From NCBI GenBank assembly GCA_026394015.1, contig JAPKZA010000273.1, forward strand, positions 66,270 to 130,269: a stretch of DNA of 64,000 bases. Direction: 5' to 3'. Numbering within the stretch: the stretch's first letter is position 1; every line of letters starts with the position of its first letter. The notes below the pieces were generated by a model. That model saw only the letters and a program-made list of their open reading frames with translations. It was not told the DNA's origin and did not search any database. This DNA comes from Acidobacteriota bacterium. GTDB lineage: Bacteria; Acidobacteriota; Terriglobia; Bryobacterales; Bryobacteraceae. Positions 10,544-20,278 of this stretch are shown in pieces. The translations under genes and the position numbers were made by a program.

Positions 10544-11463
10544 TGGCCTTCGGCTTCTAGAAATCGTTCGGCTTCAATCGCCGCCATGCAGCCAGCCCCG
10601 GCGGCGGTGACGGCCTGCCGATAGACTCGGTCCTGCACGTCGCCGGCATGATAGACGCCAGCGATTTTGGTCCGGGCTCCTCCGTGGGAGAGCAGGTAGC
10701 CTTCCTCGTCCGTATCCAGTTGGCCACGCAGGAACTTCGTATTCGGGATGTGCCCGATCGCGACGAAGAAGCCGTCCACGGGCCGGTCCCACGTCTCGCC
10801 GGTAACCAGATTCCGCAATTTGGCCCCAGTGACAAAACCCTTTTCCACGTCGTAAACATCGTCGACGACCGTATTGGTCAGAATTTCGATCTTCGGGTTG
10901 GCCCGCGTGCGGTCCACCATGATTTTCGACGCTCGAAACTCTTCGCGCCGATGGACCAGGGTCACCCGTCTGCCGAACCGCGTGAGAAAATTGGCCTCTT
11001 CCATCGCCGTGTCTCCGCCGCCGATCACCATGATCTCTTTCTCGCGATAGAAGAACCCATCGCAGGTGGCGCAGGAGCTGACGCCATGCCCAATCAGCTT
11101 GTACTCATTCGGCAAGCCCAACCAACGCGCCGAGGCACCCGAGGCCACAATCAAAGTCCGCGTCTCGATCCACTCGCCGTCGATCTTCAGCTTAAAGGGC
11201 CGTTGCGAAAGATCGCAGTCTTCCACCGTTCCATTGATGAACTCGGCGCCGAAGCGAATGGCCTGCAGTTTCATGTTTTCGACAAGCTGCGGGCCCATCA
11301 CGCCATCCGGAAAGCCGGGAAAGTTTTCCACTTCAGACGTGATCGAGAGTTGTCCGCCGGGTTCGTGGCCAGAGACAACCAGTGGCGAGAGCGAAGCGCG
11401 AGCAGAATAAACAGCGGCTGTATTTCCGGCACAGCCCGAACCGATGATGACTACGTTGCGCAT
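10540..11463 (-). CDS. trxB: Thioredoxin-disulfide reductase
   Basis: VIIGSGCAGNTAAVYSARA, CATCDGFFYREKEIMVIGGGDTAMEEANFLTRF, GVYHAGDVQDRVYRQAVTAAGAGCMAAIEAERFL. Confidence 0.93.
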   Translation of the reverse strand: MRNVVIIGSGCAGNTAAVYSARASLSPLVVSGHEPGGQLSITSEVENFPGFPDGVMGPQLVENMKLQAIRFGAEFINGTVEDCDLSQRPFKLKIDGEWIETRTLIVASGASARWLGLPNEYKLIGHGVSSCATCDGFFYREKEIMVIGGGDTAMEEANFLTRFGRRVTLVHRREEFRASKIMVDRTRANPKIEILTNTVVDDVYDVEKGFVTGAKLRNLVTGETWDRPVDGFFVAIGHIPNTKFLRGQLDTDEEGYLLSHGGARTKIAGVYHAGDVQDRVYRQAVTAAGAGCMAAIEAERFLEAEGH

Positions 11464-11532
11464 AAGAGGAAGTAAGGGTCTGAAGCCAGGAATGGCTCCA
11501 AACCCTCAGGGTAACACTTACCTTCCCTCTAA

Positions 11533-12240
11533 CTACACAACATTCCGGCGACGAATCATCCCTAGCCCGATCAGCCCCGCACCCATCAGCGCCCAGGTGC
11601 CCGACTCCGGGACGTTTCCGGTGATCACATCGTTTCCGCATGTCGCCGCCGAGAAGGCGAAGCTGGAAGAATCGAAACCGTTGATGAAGGCATTGTTCGC
11701 CGCAAAATCCAGCGTCACCTTCAGATTGGTCGGGCCGCCGGTGGAAACCACCGTCGACGTGCCCGTGCCGATCAACGTCGCACTGGTCGTGTTGCCCCAA
11801 ACCGCTTGGTTGGGCCGATAGTTGCCGTCCTGGTCGCTGCCGAGACCCAGAACCTGCTTTGCCGTTTGCGTGCCAGTCACTTGGTAGAGGTTACCGGCCG
11901 TCAGTCCACCGCGGGATCGCAACTGGACCGCGTAGTTGAAGCCGCCATTCGAGAACAACAGCTCGCCGACGTTGAGCGCGTTGAACGCGCCACCGACAGA
12001 GAACTCATTCAGCGAAGTGCCGCCGCCGTAGTTGAAAAGGATTTCCACCGTAAACCGCTTGGTGCCCGAGTTGAACGAAGCGAAAGTCAGCGATGCGATG
12101 TCGAAAAAGTTCGGGTCGCCAATCACGTCGGCCGGGTCCGCGGAAGCGAGCGGATCAGTGAACACCAACGGGAACGTTGGAAGGGAGAAAGCCGGGACGG
12201 TCAGCGAAGCAGCAAGTAACAAAAGTGAGGTGATACGCAT
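11533..12240 (-). CDS. PEP-CTERM sorting-domain protein
   Basis: Start MRITSLLLLAASLTVPAFS; C-terminus VPESGTWALMGAGLIGLGMIRRRNVV. Confidence 0.75.
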   Translation of the reverse strand: MRITSLLLLAASLTVPAFSLPTFPLVFTDPLASADPADVIGDPNFFDIASLTFASFNSGTKRFTVEILFNYGGGTSLNEFSVGGAFNALNVGELLFSNGGFNYAVQLRSRGGLTAGNLYQVTGTQTAKQVLGLGSDQDGNYRPNQAVWGNTTSATLIGTGTSTVVSTGGPTNLKVTLDFAANNAFINGFDSSSFAFSAATCGNDVITGNVPESGTWALMGAGLIGLGMIRRRNVV

Positions 12241-12416
12241 TGGGGGTTCCTGCCTCTGAGAGTGACAAGGGTATCCCGCGAGCCAAATGGGACTACAGGC
12301 TAGTCGGTTACATAACAAATGATCTGCTGGAACGGGCCGAGCAAACAGTACCGCAGACTCATGCTTGGCATAAACGTTTTTCTTTCATACACTTGCACCC
12401 CAAGCGGACGCCAGTA

Positions 12417-14315
12417 CTAGCGGAACGCGATCCAAACCTGGTTCGTAAGCAATGCCCCGAAGTACGCAAGAAAACCCATATAGGCGAACTGCACCGCCGG
12501 CCAAGCCCAGCTTCCTAGCTCCCGCCGAACGATCGCGACCGTCGAAAAGCACTGCATGGCGAACGCAAAGAAGATCATCAGCGCGTACGCGCCACCCGGC
12601 GTCAGATCCTTCCGCAAAGACTCAATCAAAGGGGGAGAGTCCTTGTCCGCATTCTCGATCCCATAGATCGTACCGAGGGTCCCCACGATCACTTCCCGCG
12701 CCGCGAGGGAGGTGATCAAACCAATTCCAATCTTCCAGTTAAAACCCAACGGCAGAATCACCGGCTCCACCGCCCGGCCGATCCGGCCCGCGATGCTCTG
12801 TTCAATCGCCGGCGGCTTTCCGTTTTCATACGGCAAATGCGCCAGAATCCAAAGCCCTACCGAAACCAGCAGGATCACCGTCCCCGCCCGCTGTAAGAAA
12901 ATCACCGCGCGGTCCAGCAGCCGAAGCAGCAGCGTCTGCACGGATGGTCGGCGATAGGGCGGCAGCTCCATCACGAACATCGTCTTCGCATGCCGCAAAA
13001 CACTCGACCGGAGCAGCAACGCCGTGCCCACCGCGGCTACGAAACCCAGGACGTAAAGACCCAGCAACACGGCCGCCTGTAGGCCCAGAAACTGCCCCAG
13101 CAGCGGGGTATTCGGCACGAAAGCCGCAATCAGCAGGGTATAGATCGGCAATCGAGCTGAACACGTCATGAACGGCGCAATCAACACCGTCGCCAATCGA
13201 TCGCGCTTGTCTTCAATAGTCCGCGTCGCCATGATCGCCGGCACTGCGCAAGCATAGGCCGAAAGAAGCGGAATAAACGCCTTGCCCTGCAGCCCCACCC
13301 GGGCCATTGTCCGATCCGCAATCACCGCGGCCCTGGCCAGGTAGCCGGAGTCTTCCAAGATCCCGATAAAGAGGAACAGCAGCAGAATCTGCGGCAGGAA
13401 TACCACCACACTGCCCACCCCACCCCATATGCCCTCGACCAAGAGACTGCGGAAGACCCCTTCCGGCAGATACGATCCCAGCAGCCCGCCGGACCAATTG
13501 ATCAGTTGCTCTACCCCATCCATCATTGGCTGCGCCCCGGTGAAGATGCCCTGGAACACCCCGAGCACGACGACAAGGAAGATCAAAGGACCGGCAATGG
13601 GATGGAGAAAAACTCGGTCGAGTCGACGGGTCCACTCCGGTGGCGCCGGAGCCGTGTAGCCGGCTTGCAAACCCACCCGCCCCGCCCATCGACGCCGCGC
13701 TGGAAGAGTCTGCAAAATCGGAAATACAAATTTGGGCTCGGGTGCAGTCGGTCGCGCGCCGGTACCACGCAGAAAGTGAGTGACGCGTTCAACGCCCTCC
13801 CCGGTGCTGGCGGAAATCAAAGCCACCGGCGCTCCAATCTCTTTCGCCAGGGCGGCGGGATCCACGCTCCCGCCCCGGGCCGCTAGATCGTCGGCCATAT
13901 TCAGAACCACCAACGTGGGCATTCCCAGGGCCAGCACCGGTGCCGCCAGCACCAGGTGCCGCTGCAGGTTCGTCGAGTCGAGGATTAAAATAATCGCGTC
14001 GGGCTTTCCCAAGGAGGCGTTCGCCCCAACGAGTACATCATGCGTGACTTTTTCATCCTCTGAGCGAGGCGTCATGCTGTAGATGCCAGGAAGATCCACA
14101 ACAAACAGATCCCGACCGCTCTCGTCGCGCACCCGCCCCACATGGTGTTCAACGGTCACCCCGGGGAAATTAGCCACCTTCTGCCGCAGTCCCGTAAGCC
14201 GATTGAACAAGGTCGATTTGCCCGCGTTCGGTGGACCAACCAACGCAACATAGTGGCCTGCCTTGCGGGGTACGGTTTGCGGTGCGGCCCCGTGGCAGCT
14301 CCCGCTATCGCTCAT
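12417..14315 (-). CDS. feoB: Ferrous iron transport protein B
   Basis: VALVGPPNAGKSTLFNRLTGLRQKVANFPGVTVE, DLPGIYS, multiple TM segments with FLPQILLLFLFIGILEDSGYLARAA. Confidence 0.95.
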   Translation of the reverse strand: MSDSGSCHGAAPQTVPRKAGHYVALVGPPNAGKSTLFNRLTGLRQKVANFPGVTVEHHVGRVRDESGRDLFVVDLPGIYSMTPRSEDEKVTHDVLVGANASLGKPDAIILILDSTNLQRHLVLAAPVLALGMPTLVVLNMADDLAARGGSVDPAALAKEIGAPVALISASTGEGVERVTHFLRGTGARPTAPEPKFVFPILQTLPARRRWAGRVGLQAGYTAPAPPEWTRRLDRVFLHPIAGPLIFLVVVLGVFQGIFTGAQPMMDGVEQLINWSGGLLGSYLPEGVFRSLLVEGIWGGVGSVVVFLPQILLLFLFIGILEDSGYLARAAVIADRTMARVGLQGKAFIPLLSAYACAVPAIMATRTIEDKRDRLATVLIAPFMTCSARLPIYTLLIAAFVPNTPLLGQFLGLQAAVLLGLYVLGFVAAVGTALLLRSSVLRHAKTMFVMELPPYRRPSVQTLLLRLLDRAVIFLQRAGTVILLVSVGLWILAHLPYENGKPPAIEQSIAGRIGRAVEPVILPLGFNWKIGIGLITSLAAREVIVGTLGTIYGIENADKDSPPLIESLRKDLTPGGAYALMIFFAFAMQCFSTVAIVRRELGSWAWPAVQFAYMGFLAYFGALLTNQVWIAFR

Positions 14316-14590
14316 ATCAGTTCCGCTTCCGACAGTGGCTCCGCCGAAATGTACAACCGGCTGGCAGTGTCCCGCCGCAACGCAATGTCAGAACCGTCTA
14401 CCCGAAAAATCCGCGGATCGCCACCCGGAGCACTTCCCGCCGCAACCACGATTGTGCCCGGCAAGAAGCCCAACTCCATCAAACGCTGCGACATCTCCTC
14501 GGGGAGGTCCAATCGATGCAGGTAAGCCCGATCGCCGGTTCGCAATTGCGCCAACGTCTCGCCGCCGCCCTTGTTGAAACTGAGTTGCAT
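14312..14590 (-). CDS. feoA: Ferrous iron transport protein A
   Basis: DLPEEMSQRLMELGFLPGTIVVAAGSAPGGDPRIFRVDGSDIALRRDTASRLYI; overlaps feoB start. Confidence 0.88.
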   Translation of the reverse strand: MQLSFNKGGGETLAQLRTGDRAYLHRLDLPEEMSQRLMELGFLPGTIVVAAGSAPGGDPRIFRVDGSDIALRRDTASRLYISAEPLSEAELI

Positions 14591-14706
14591 CGCACCTTCA
14601 GGATAGGACCGTCATTCGCCGGTGTCAACCGTCCCCTCGAAACGTTTTACTTCGATGCTACACTCAGAGGTGCTAATCTCCGGAGTCCGCAGCTAGCCAA
14701 TCTCAG

Positions 14707-15645
14707 ATGACTCCTGAATCCCTCGCCGTTACGATAATTACTCCGTGTCTCAACGCGGAGAGATTTCTCGTGGAAACCATCGAGAGCGTCGTTCAGCAGG
14801 ACTATCCGAATTTCGAATACATTGTTCTCGATGGCGGCTCCACCGACAGAACTTGTGAAATTCTGGAACATTACTCCGCGCTCTACCCCGGGCGCTTTCG
14901 GTTCATTTCGGAGCCCGACGCCGGTGCCTCCGACGCGATCGCCAAAGGCTTTGCCATGGCGAAAGGCACCATCTTCGCGTATTTGAACGCTGACGATACC
15001 TATTTCCCCGGCGCGATCCGAACCGCCGTCTCCCACCTCAGCGATCGGCCCGACCTGGCAGGCGTCTACGGCAACGCCTACTGGATCTCCGACAAAGGCG
15101 ACTTCATCGGCAGTTACCCCACCAAGTCCTTCCAGCCCGAGGATCTCGGCCGGGAGTGCTTTATCTGCCAACCGACCTGCTTCGTCCGTACGAAGGCCAT
15201 TCGAGAAGTCGGTGGTTTCGATCCCCTCTTGCATTCGGCCTTCGACTACGACCTTTGGCTCCGTCTCGCCCGCCGTCATCAGTTATCTCGCATCGATGCC
15301 CTCCTGGCGAATTCGCGCATGCATCTCGATAACAAGACGCTCAGCGGCCGCCGCACCGTCTTCCGCGAAGCAATCGCCTGCGTGCGTCGCCATCTGGGTT
15401 ACGTGCCGTTCCAATGGATCCATGGCTATTGCTCCTATTTGGTGGATGGTCGGGATCAGTTTTTTGACCCGTTACGGCCCTCCTTCACTAAGTTCGCCTT
15501 TAGTCTGGTTCTGGGAACCGTCTGCAATTGGCGGCACCCGGTTCGCTACTGGCGCGAATGGTGCAGTATCATGAGCCGAGATGCCTTTGTTCGCCGATGG
15601 AATAGCACCTGGATCGCTCGGCGAATCGGTATCCACATCAGATAA
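14707..15645 (+). CDS. Glycosyltransferase family 2
   Basis: VTIITPCLNAERFLVETIESVVQQDYPNFEYIVLDGGSTDRT; paralogous to the GT2 domains at 1.3-4.8 kb. Confidence 0.87.
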   Translation: MTPESLAVTIITPCLNAERFLVETIESVVQQDYPNFEYIVLDGGSTDRTCEILEHYSALYPGRFRFISEPDAGASDAIAKGFAMAKGTIFAYLNADDTYFPGAIRTAVSHLSDRPDLAGVYGNAYWISDKGDFIGSYPTKSFQPEDLGRECFICQPTCFVRTKAIREVGGFDPLLHSAFDYDLWLRLARRHQLSRIDALLANSRMHLDNKTLSGRRTVFREAIACVRRHLGYVPFQWIHGYCSYLVDGRDQFFDPLRPSFTKFAFSLVLGTVCNWRHPVRYWREWCSIMSRDAFVRRWNSTWIARRIGIHIR

Positions 15646-16634
15646 TGCCAACTAAGCGAGCCCTTATCACGGGCGTCAATGGACAAGACGGCTCCTATTT
15701 AGCCGAACTGCTGCTCCGCAAGGGGTATGAGGTCCACGGCCTCGTGCGACGCGTCGGGCTCGAAGCCCCGGAACGTCGACTGGAAAGAGTGCTCAGCTTC
15801 CGCGACCAGATCAAGCTCCATCCGGCTTCCCTCGAAAGCTACGCCGCGCTCTACCAGGCGATCGTCAAAATCCGCCCCGATGAATGCTACCACCTCGCCG
15901 CCGCCAGCTTCGTCAGCTACGAGTTCGACGACGAGTTTTCCACCCTCACGACTAACATCAACGGCACCCACTATCTCCTGGCCTCGCTGAAGGACCTCGC
16001 GCCGCAGTGCCGCTTCTACTTCGCCGGCACCTCCGAAATGTTCGGCGCCGCCGAAGCCTCGCCCCAGGACGAATCAACGCGCTTTCGTCCCCGTTCGATC
16101 TACGGCATCAGCAAAGTGGCGGGCTTCGAACTCACCCGTAACTACCGCGAACGGTACGGCATGTATACCGCCAGTGGCATGCTGTTCAACCACGAATCGC
16201 CCCGCCGCGGCTACGAGTTCGTCACCCGCAAGATCACCAACACCGTCGCCCGCATCCTGGCGGGAAAAGCTACCGAGTTGCGTCTGGGCAATTTAGAACC
16301 TCTCCGCGATTGGGGCGATGCCCGCCAATACGTCGAAGCCATGTGGCTCATGCTGCAGCAGGAAAAAGCCGACGACTTCGTCATTGCTACCGGTCGTCTC
16401 CACTCCGTCCAGCAGTTCGTCGAAATCGCCTTCTCCAGCGTCGGACTCGATTGGCGGAAGTTCGTCGTCGTCGATCAGGACTACTACCGGCCCGCCGAAA
16501 AGATCCCCCTCTGCGGTAACCCTTCCAAGGCGAAGCGGGTCCTCGGCTGGGAAGCGACGACTGACTTTGCCCTTCTCGTCCGCGAAATGGTGGCCGAAGA
16601 TTGCCGCCTCCTGGGCCTGGTTTTACCCAAATGA
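15645..16634 (+). CDS. gmd: GDP-mannose 4,6-dehydratase-like NAD-dependent epimerase/dehydratase
   Basis: RALITGVNGQDGSYLAELLLRKGYEVHGLVRR; YGISKVAGFELTRNYRERYGMYTASGMLFNHESPRRGYEFVTRKIT. Confidence 0.88.
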   Translation: MPTKRALITGVNGQDGSYLAELLLRKGYEVHGLVRRVGLEAPERRLERVLSFRDQIKLHPASLESYAALYQAIVKIRPDECYHLAAASFVSYEFDDEFSTLTTNINGTHYLLASLKDLAPQCRFYFAGTSEMFGAAEASPQDESTRFRPRSIYGISKVAGFELTRNYRERYGMYTASGMLFNHESPRRGYEFVTRKITNTVARILAGKATELRLGNLEPLRDWGDARQYVEAMWLMLQQEKADDFVIATGRLHSVQQFVEIAFSSVGLDWRKFVVVDQDYYRPAEKIPLCGNPSKAKRVLGWEATTDFALLVREMVAEDCRLLGLVLPK

Positions 16635-16644
16635 ACTTGCCTTC

Positions 16645-17862
16645 ATGAACTTCACCCGCCGATCCCTCCTCTCCGTTCCCGCCTCCGCCTTCGCCGCCGC
16701 TCCCGCGTTGGGCCCCAAGCTAGCCGCTGCCATGTCCGGCCCGGTCCTGAAGCAGGATCTGGTGAAAGAGCCCGTCAAGATCGCCTCCGTAGAACTGCTG
16801 CGCAACGGCAAAAGCTTCATCGTCCGCGTCCGCTCCACCTCCGGAGTCACCGGCTACGCCGACGCCCATAGCAGCGTGATGAGTGTGGCCTACCCAATCT
16901 TGCTCAAGAAGGTTGCCCCATCGTTCGTCGGGAAAGATGCGCGAAATCTGGAGTCGCTCCTCGAAGACGTCTACCTCGCCAGCTCCAACTACAAGTGGCA
17001 AGGTCTGCCCTTCTGGGTCAGTGTCGCCGTCGTCGAAATTGCGATTCTCGACCTCCTCGGCAAAGTATCCGGCCAATCCATCGGGTCGCTGATCGGGACG
17101 CCGCGTCACCAACCGATCCCGGTCTATCGCGCCAGCGGCCATCGCGGCAACTCCCCCGAAGACGAAATCGCCTACCTACAAAAAGTCGTTGCCGAAACCG
17201 GTGCGACCGCCATCAAATTCCGGCTAGGCGCCCGTATGAGCTTCAACGCCGACTCAACCCGTCGCGACTTGGCCCTCATCCCCCTCACCCGCAAAACATT
17301 CGGTCCCAATTTCTCGATCTACGCCGACGGCAATGGCTCCTATGACGTCCCCCTGGCCATTCGCATCGGCAAGGTCATGGAAGAGTACAAACTGGCCTTC
17401 TTCGAAGAACCCGTCCCCTTCGACTACTACGACGAGACCAAACAAATCGCCGCCGCGCTGAAGATTCGCATCGCCCTCGGCGAGGAGGAAGCCAGTCTCC
17501 GTGGCTTTCGTCGCATCATTGAGCAAGGCATCGCCCGCGTCATCCAACCCGACCTGCTCTATTTCGGCGGCCTCATCCGTTCGATGAAGGTGGCCCGCAT
17601 GGCCGCCGCCGCCGGGCTCGAATGCACGCCCCATATGTCGGATGGCGGCCTCGGCTTTCTCTACGTCGCCCACTTCGCTGGGTGCATCGCAAATGCCGGT
17701 GCCCATCAGGAGTATAAGGGCGAGGGCGACACCCTGCCCGTGCACTCCGCCACCAGTTCGCTCAGAAGCGAAAAAGGCTTGCTCACCGTTCCTACCGGCC
17801 CTGGCCTCGGCATCGAGATTGACCCCGCCTTCCTCGCCAAGGCCCAGCCCGTCACCGCTTAG
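16645..17862 (+). CDS. Mandelate racemase/muconate lactonizing enzyme family protein (enolase superfamily)
   Basis: ATG at 16645 (MNFTRRSLLSVPASAFAA, Tat-like leader); KFRLGARMSFN, YADGNGSYDVP, FFEEPVPFDYYDETKQIA, HMSDGGLG. Confidence 0.82.
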   Translation: MNFTRRSLLSVPASAFAAAPALGPKLAAAMSGPVLKQDLVKEPVKIASVELLRNGKSFIVRVRSTSGVTGYADAHSSVMSVAYPILLKKVAPSFVGKDARNLESLLEDVYLASSNYKWQGLPFWVSVAVVEIAILDLLGKVSGQSIGSLIGTPRHQPIPVYRASGHRGNSPEDEIAYLQKVVAETGATAIKFRLGARMSFNADSTRRDLALIPLTRKTFGPNFSIYADGNGSYDVPLAIRIGKVMEEYKLAFFEEPVPFDYYDETKQIAAALKIRIALGEEEASLRGFRRIIEQGIARVIQPDLLYFGGLIRSMKVARMAAAAGLECTPHMSDGGLGFLYVAHFAGCIANAGAHQEYKGEGDTLPVHSATSSLRSEKGLLTVPTGPGLGIEIDPAFLAKAQPVTA

Positions 17863-18265
17863 TTTTTGACAGCGTCTGGACGTACTCCACCAGTCGCCGA
17901 ACCCTTACCAGGCCGAGGTCCTTATCGTCCTCCACCCGCCGGAAGACCGGCCCCCACACGGGCATCTCCCGCGTCCCGTGTGCCGCCTGGCTGGCCGTCT
18001 CGCTCATAATCATCTTCTCTAGATCGGCCCCCGGGAACTTGCCGCCGCGCCGCGCCGCCAGCGTGGCCAGATCGGGGATCTTCGTCTGCAACGCCGACGA
18101 TACCGGGCCATCCCCGCGACCGGCCATGCCGTCGCACGAAGCGCAGTACGCCACGAACAAATCTTTGCCCTCAACGGAAGTGATGAGCTTACGCGGGGAT
18201 GAGTCTTGCGCCGCCACCGGCAGCAACGTCGAAACAACCAGAACCAGATACCGTAAGGTTCGCAT
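17852..18265 (-). CDS. Cytochrome c class I-like protein with altered heme motif (CASCD)
   Basis: Signal peptide; GKDLFVAYCASCDGMAGRGDGPVSSALQTKIPDLATLAARRGGKFP...EMPVWGPVFR matches the class I cytochrome pattern except D in place of the axial H. Confidence 0.75.
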   Translation of the reverse strand: MRTLRYLVLVVSTLLPVAAQDSSPRKLITSVEGKDLFVAYCASCDGMAGRGDGPVSSALQTKIPDLATLAARRGGKFPGADLEKMIMSETASQAAHGTREMPVWGPVFRRVEDDKDLGLVRVRRLVEYVQTLSKTKR

Positions 18266-18303
18266 CGCAAATCTCCTCTGTGTATAGAAGATTCTACGTC
18301 GCC

Positions 18304-20250
18304 CTATTTGTTACGCACAACCCCACGCAACGTGTACGGAACTTCGCCCGGCCGCACGTCGTGCTGCTTGTACTCGTTACCCTCTTTATAAAGGCGATTT
18401 GCGGTATTCGAATCGCTGCCGAGTCTGGCGTTCGGCTGTTGGGGATCAAGGAAGGTCAGGTACTGTCTTCCTTGCTTGTCCACGCCCGACCCAGTAACTA
18501 CGAGGTAGTGATCGATATCGTTCACATTGCTCTTTCCCGTGCCTTCTTTGTAGTCCACCCCGATCATCACCGGCTTGCCGGCTTTCAACTGGTCGAACAG
18601 ATAGTCCGAAGCGGCCTTCGTTCCTTTCAGATTTCCGCCGCCACATTGGATCACATTGTCGTTTCCGTCGCGCGGCGTTACTCGATTCGCCGGATTTGGC
18701 GCCGTCTCCATCATCTCCTGGCAGGCATTGTCACAATCAGACGATTTCGCCCGCGGGCTCCCCTTTGAAAGCTGCGAAAGAAAGTTCACGGGAACATGCA
18801 AGGTCGGAAACTCGGTGCTCTGCGAAATCGCCTTCAAGGTCTCCGGACCGGCAATATCTTTCGGCCCGCCCAATCCCAATTGCGCCTTCGCCTTTTCGAG
18901 CGCCGCAATCCCATCGTTGCCCATCTTGTCGTTCAGTGCGCCGTTGTAAAATCCAGCCGCCTTCAAATCTTTCTTCAGTTGCAGAACCTCCGGACCCTGG
19001 GAACCGAAACCGATCTTGCCCGCGGAGGCCGGAGTATATTCCCGTAGTGGGGCACCAACTGTCTCGTCGCGCCGAAGCTTGTCCAGAACTCCCTTCATCT
19101 CCCGGTCCTGGCCGGTCAGTAGATCATGGTCCGACCGCCAATTCTCCTCTCCACCAGCAAGAGCATCCAACCGCGCGCGCGTCAAGCTCGCCGCATTGAC
19201 CCCTTGGCTTGCCACCCGCGGCAGCTTGCTGAGGAGACCGCCGTCAGCCGTAGTGGCCTTTGGATACTTGTCGTAGAAGTCGTAGCAAGTAGCCTTGACC
19301 AGTTTATCGTTTGGATCAATTCCCGCCTTCCTACACGCCACTTCGTACTGATTGCGAAACTTTTCCATCTCCTCGGGCCGTTTGTGGGCAGGCACTGGAG
19401 CGCTAGACTTCGGAGCGGCCACGGTAGGCTCACCACCCCCAACCTTACCCGCGAGGACAGACATCCGGCGCGCCTGATCTTGCCCCAACTCCTTAATCGA
19501 CCCGAATGTCGTATCGTACTTTCCGGTGGCGGGATCGAAAAAGGATTCCTTCCGCGCCTTCGCGAAGTTCTCTTCGGTTAGCCCCTTTTTCGCCAGCGCC
19601 GGCAGTTGCTCCAACAATCCGCCCTTCCCCGTTGCCGCTTCCGGAGCCTGATTGTAGAGGTCGAAACAAGCGGCCGCTACGAGCTTGTTGCCCGGATCAA
19701 TTCCCGCCTTCCGGCAGGCCTCCTCGTATTGAGGACGAAACTTCCGCATACTTTCGAGCTGCTTCTGGTCCGCCTCACGCGCGTTCTTCGACTCACCCTG
19801 ATAGGAAAACGTTCCCTTATTATTCGCCTTGTTGCCGGGATCCTGGTGCCCCGCGTAGGCTGGGGTCTTTCCTCCGTCCGCGGTCCGCGTCCCTTCCGCC
19901 ATCCCGATCGCAACCGAGAGTTCGGAGTCAGGGCTCGCCAACTCTTTCGTCAGGTCGAATTTCGCTACCGGTTTCTCTCCGGTCCCAGCTCCTTTGACCC
20001 CCAACAGCGCCGTAAGGGTCTCATCCCCAACTTTACCGTCCACCTTAAGGCCATTCTTGGCTTGAAAGCTTTTCACGGCGGCGGTCGTTTCGTCTCCGAA
20101 ATCCCCGTCGACCTTCAATTTTTCACCGGCGTTAACCAGTTGTTCCTGGACGGCCTTTACCAGCGGGCCACCCGCGCCCTTGGCGAGGTCCGGTGCCGCG
20201 TCGATTACCGCCGCAGCCAATTTCGAGGTTGTTGATCCTACAGGTCCCAT
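18304..20250 (-). CDS. Multidomain peptidoglycan-binding protein with duplicated central domain and C39-like C-terminal domain
   Basis: PG_binding_1-like LQ..G.KLKVDGDFGDETTAAVKSFQAKNGLKVDGKVGDETLTALLG, second PG-binding-like segment IGFGSQGPEVLQLKKDLKAAGFYNG; repeated FRxQYExACRKAGIDPxxKLVxAxCxDxY; C-terminal DCDNACQEM...DHYLVVTGSG...FLDPQ. Confidence 0.7.
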   Translation of the reverse strand: MGPVGSTTSKLAAAVIDAAPDLAKGAGGPLVKAVQEQLVNAGEKLKVDGDFGDETTAAVKSFQAKNGLKVDGKVGDETLTALLGVKGAGTGEKPVAKFDLTKELASPDSELSVAIGMAEGTRTADGGKTPAYAGHQDPGNKANNKGTFSYQGESKNAREADQKQLESMRKFRPQYEEACRKAGIDPGNKLVAAACFDLYNQAPEAATGKGGLLEQLPALAKKGLTEENFAKARKESFFDPATGKYDTTFGSIKELGQDQARRMSVLAGKVGGGEPTVAAPKSSAPVPAHKRPEEMEKFRNQYEVACRKAGIDPNDKLVKATCYDFYDKYPKATTADGGLLSKLPRVASQGVNAASLTRARLDALAGGEENWRSDHDLLTGQDREMKGVLDKLRRDETVGAPLREYTPASAGKIGFGSQGPEVLQLKKDLKAAGFYNGALNDKMGNDGIAALEKAKAQLGLGGPKDIAGPETLKAISQSTEFPTLHVPVNFLSQLSKGSPRAKSSDCDNACQEMMETAPNPANRVTPRDGNDNVIQCGGGNLKGTKAASDYLFDQLKAGKPVMIGVDYKEGTGKSNVNDIDHYLVVTGSGVDKQGRQYLTFLDPQQPNARLGSDSNTANRLYKEGNEYKQHDVRPGEVPYTLRGVVRNK

Positions 20251-20278
20251 GTTTGCTTTCTCCTTGGTTACGCCCTCG

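Noticed and set aside
11533-12240. Exosortase locus accompanying the PEP-CTERM proteins
   Set aside because: No exosortase gene recognised in the window; sorting machinery must be elsewhere if present.
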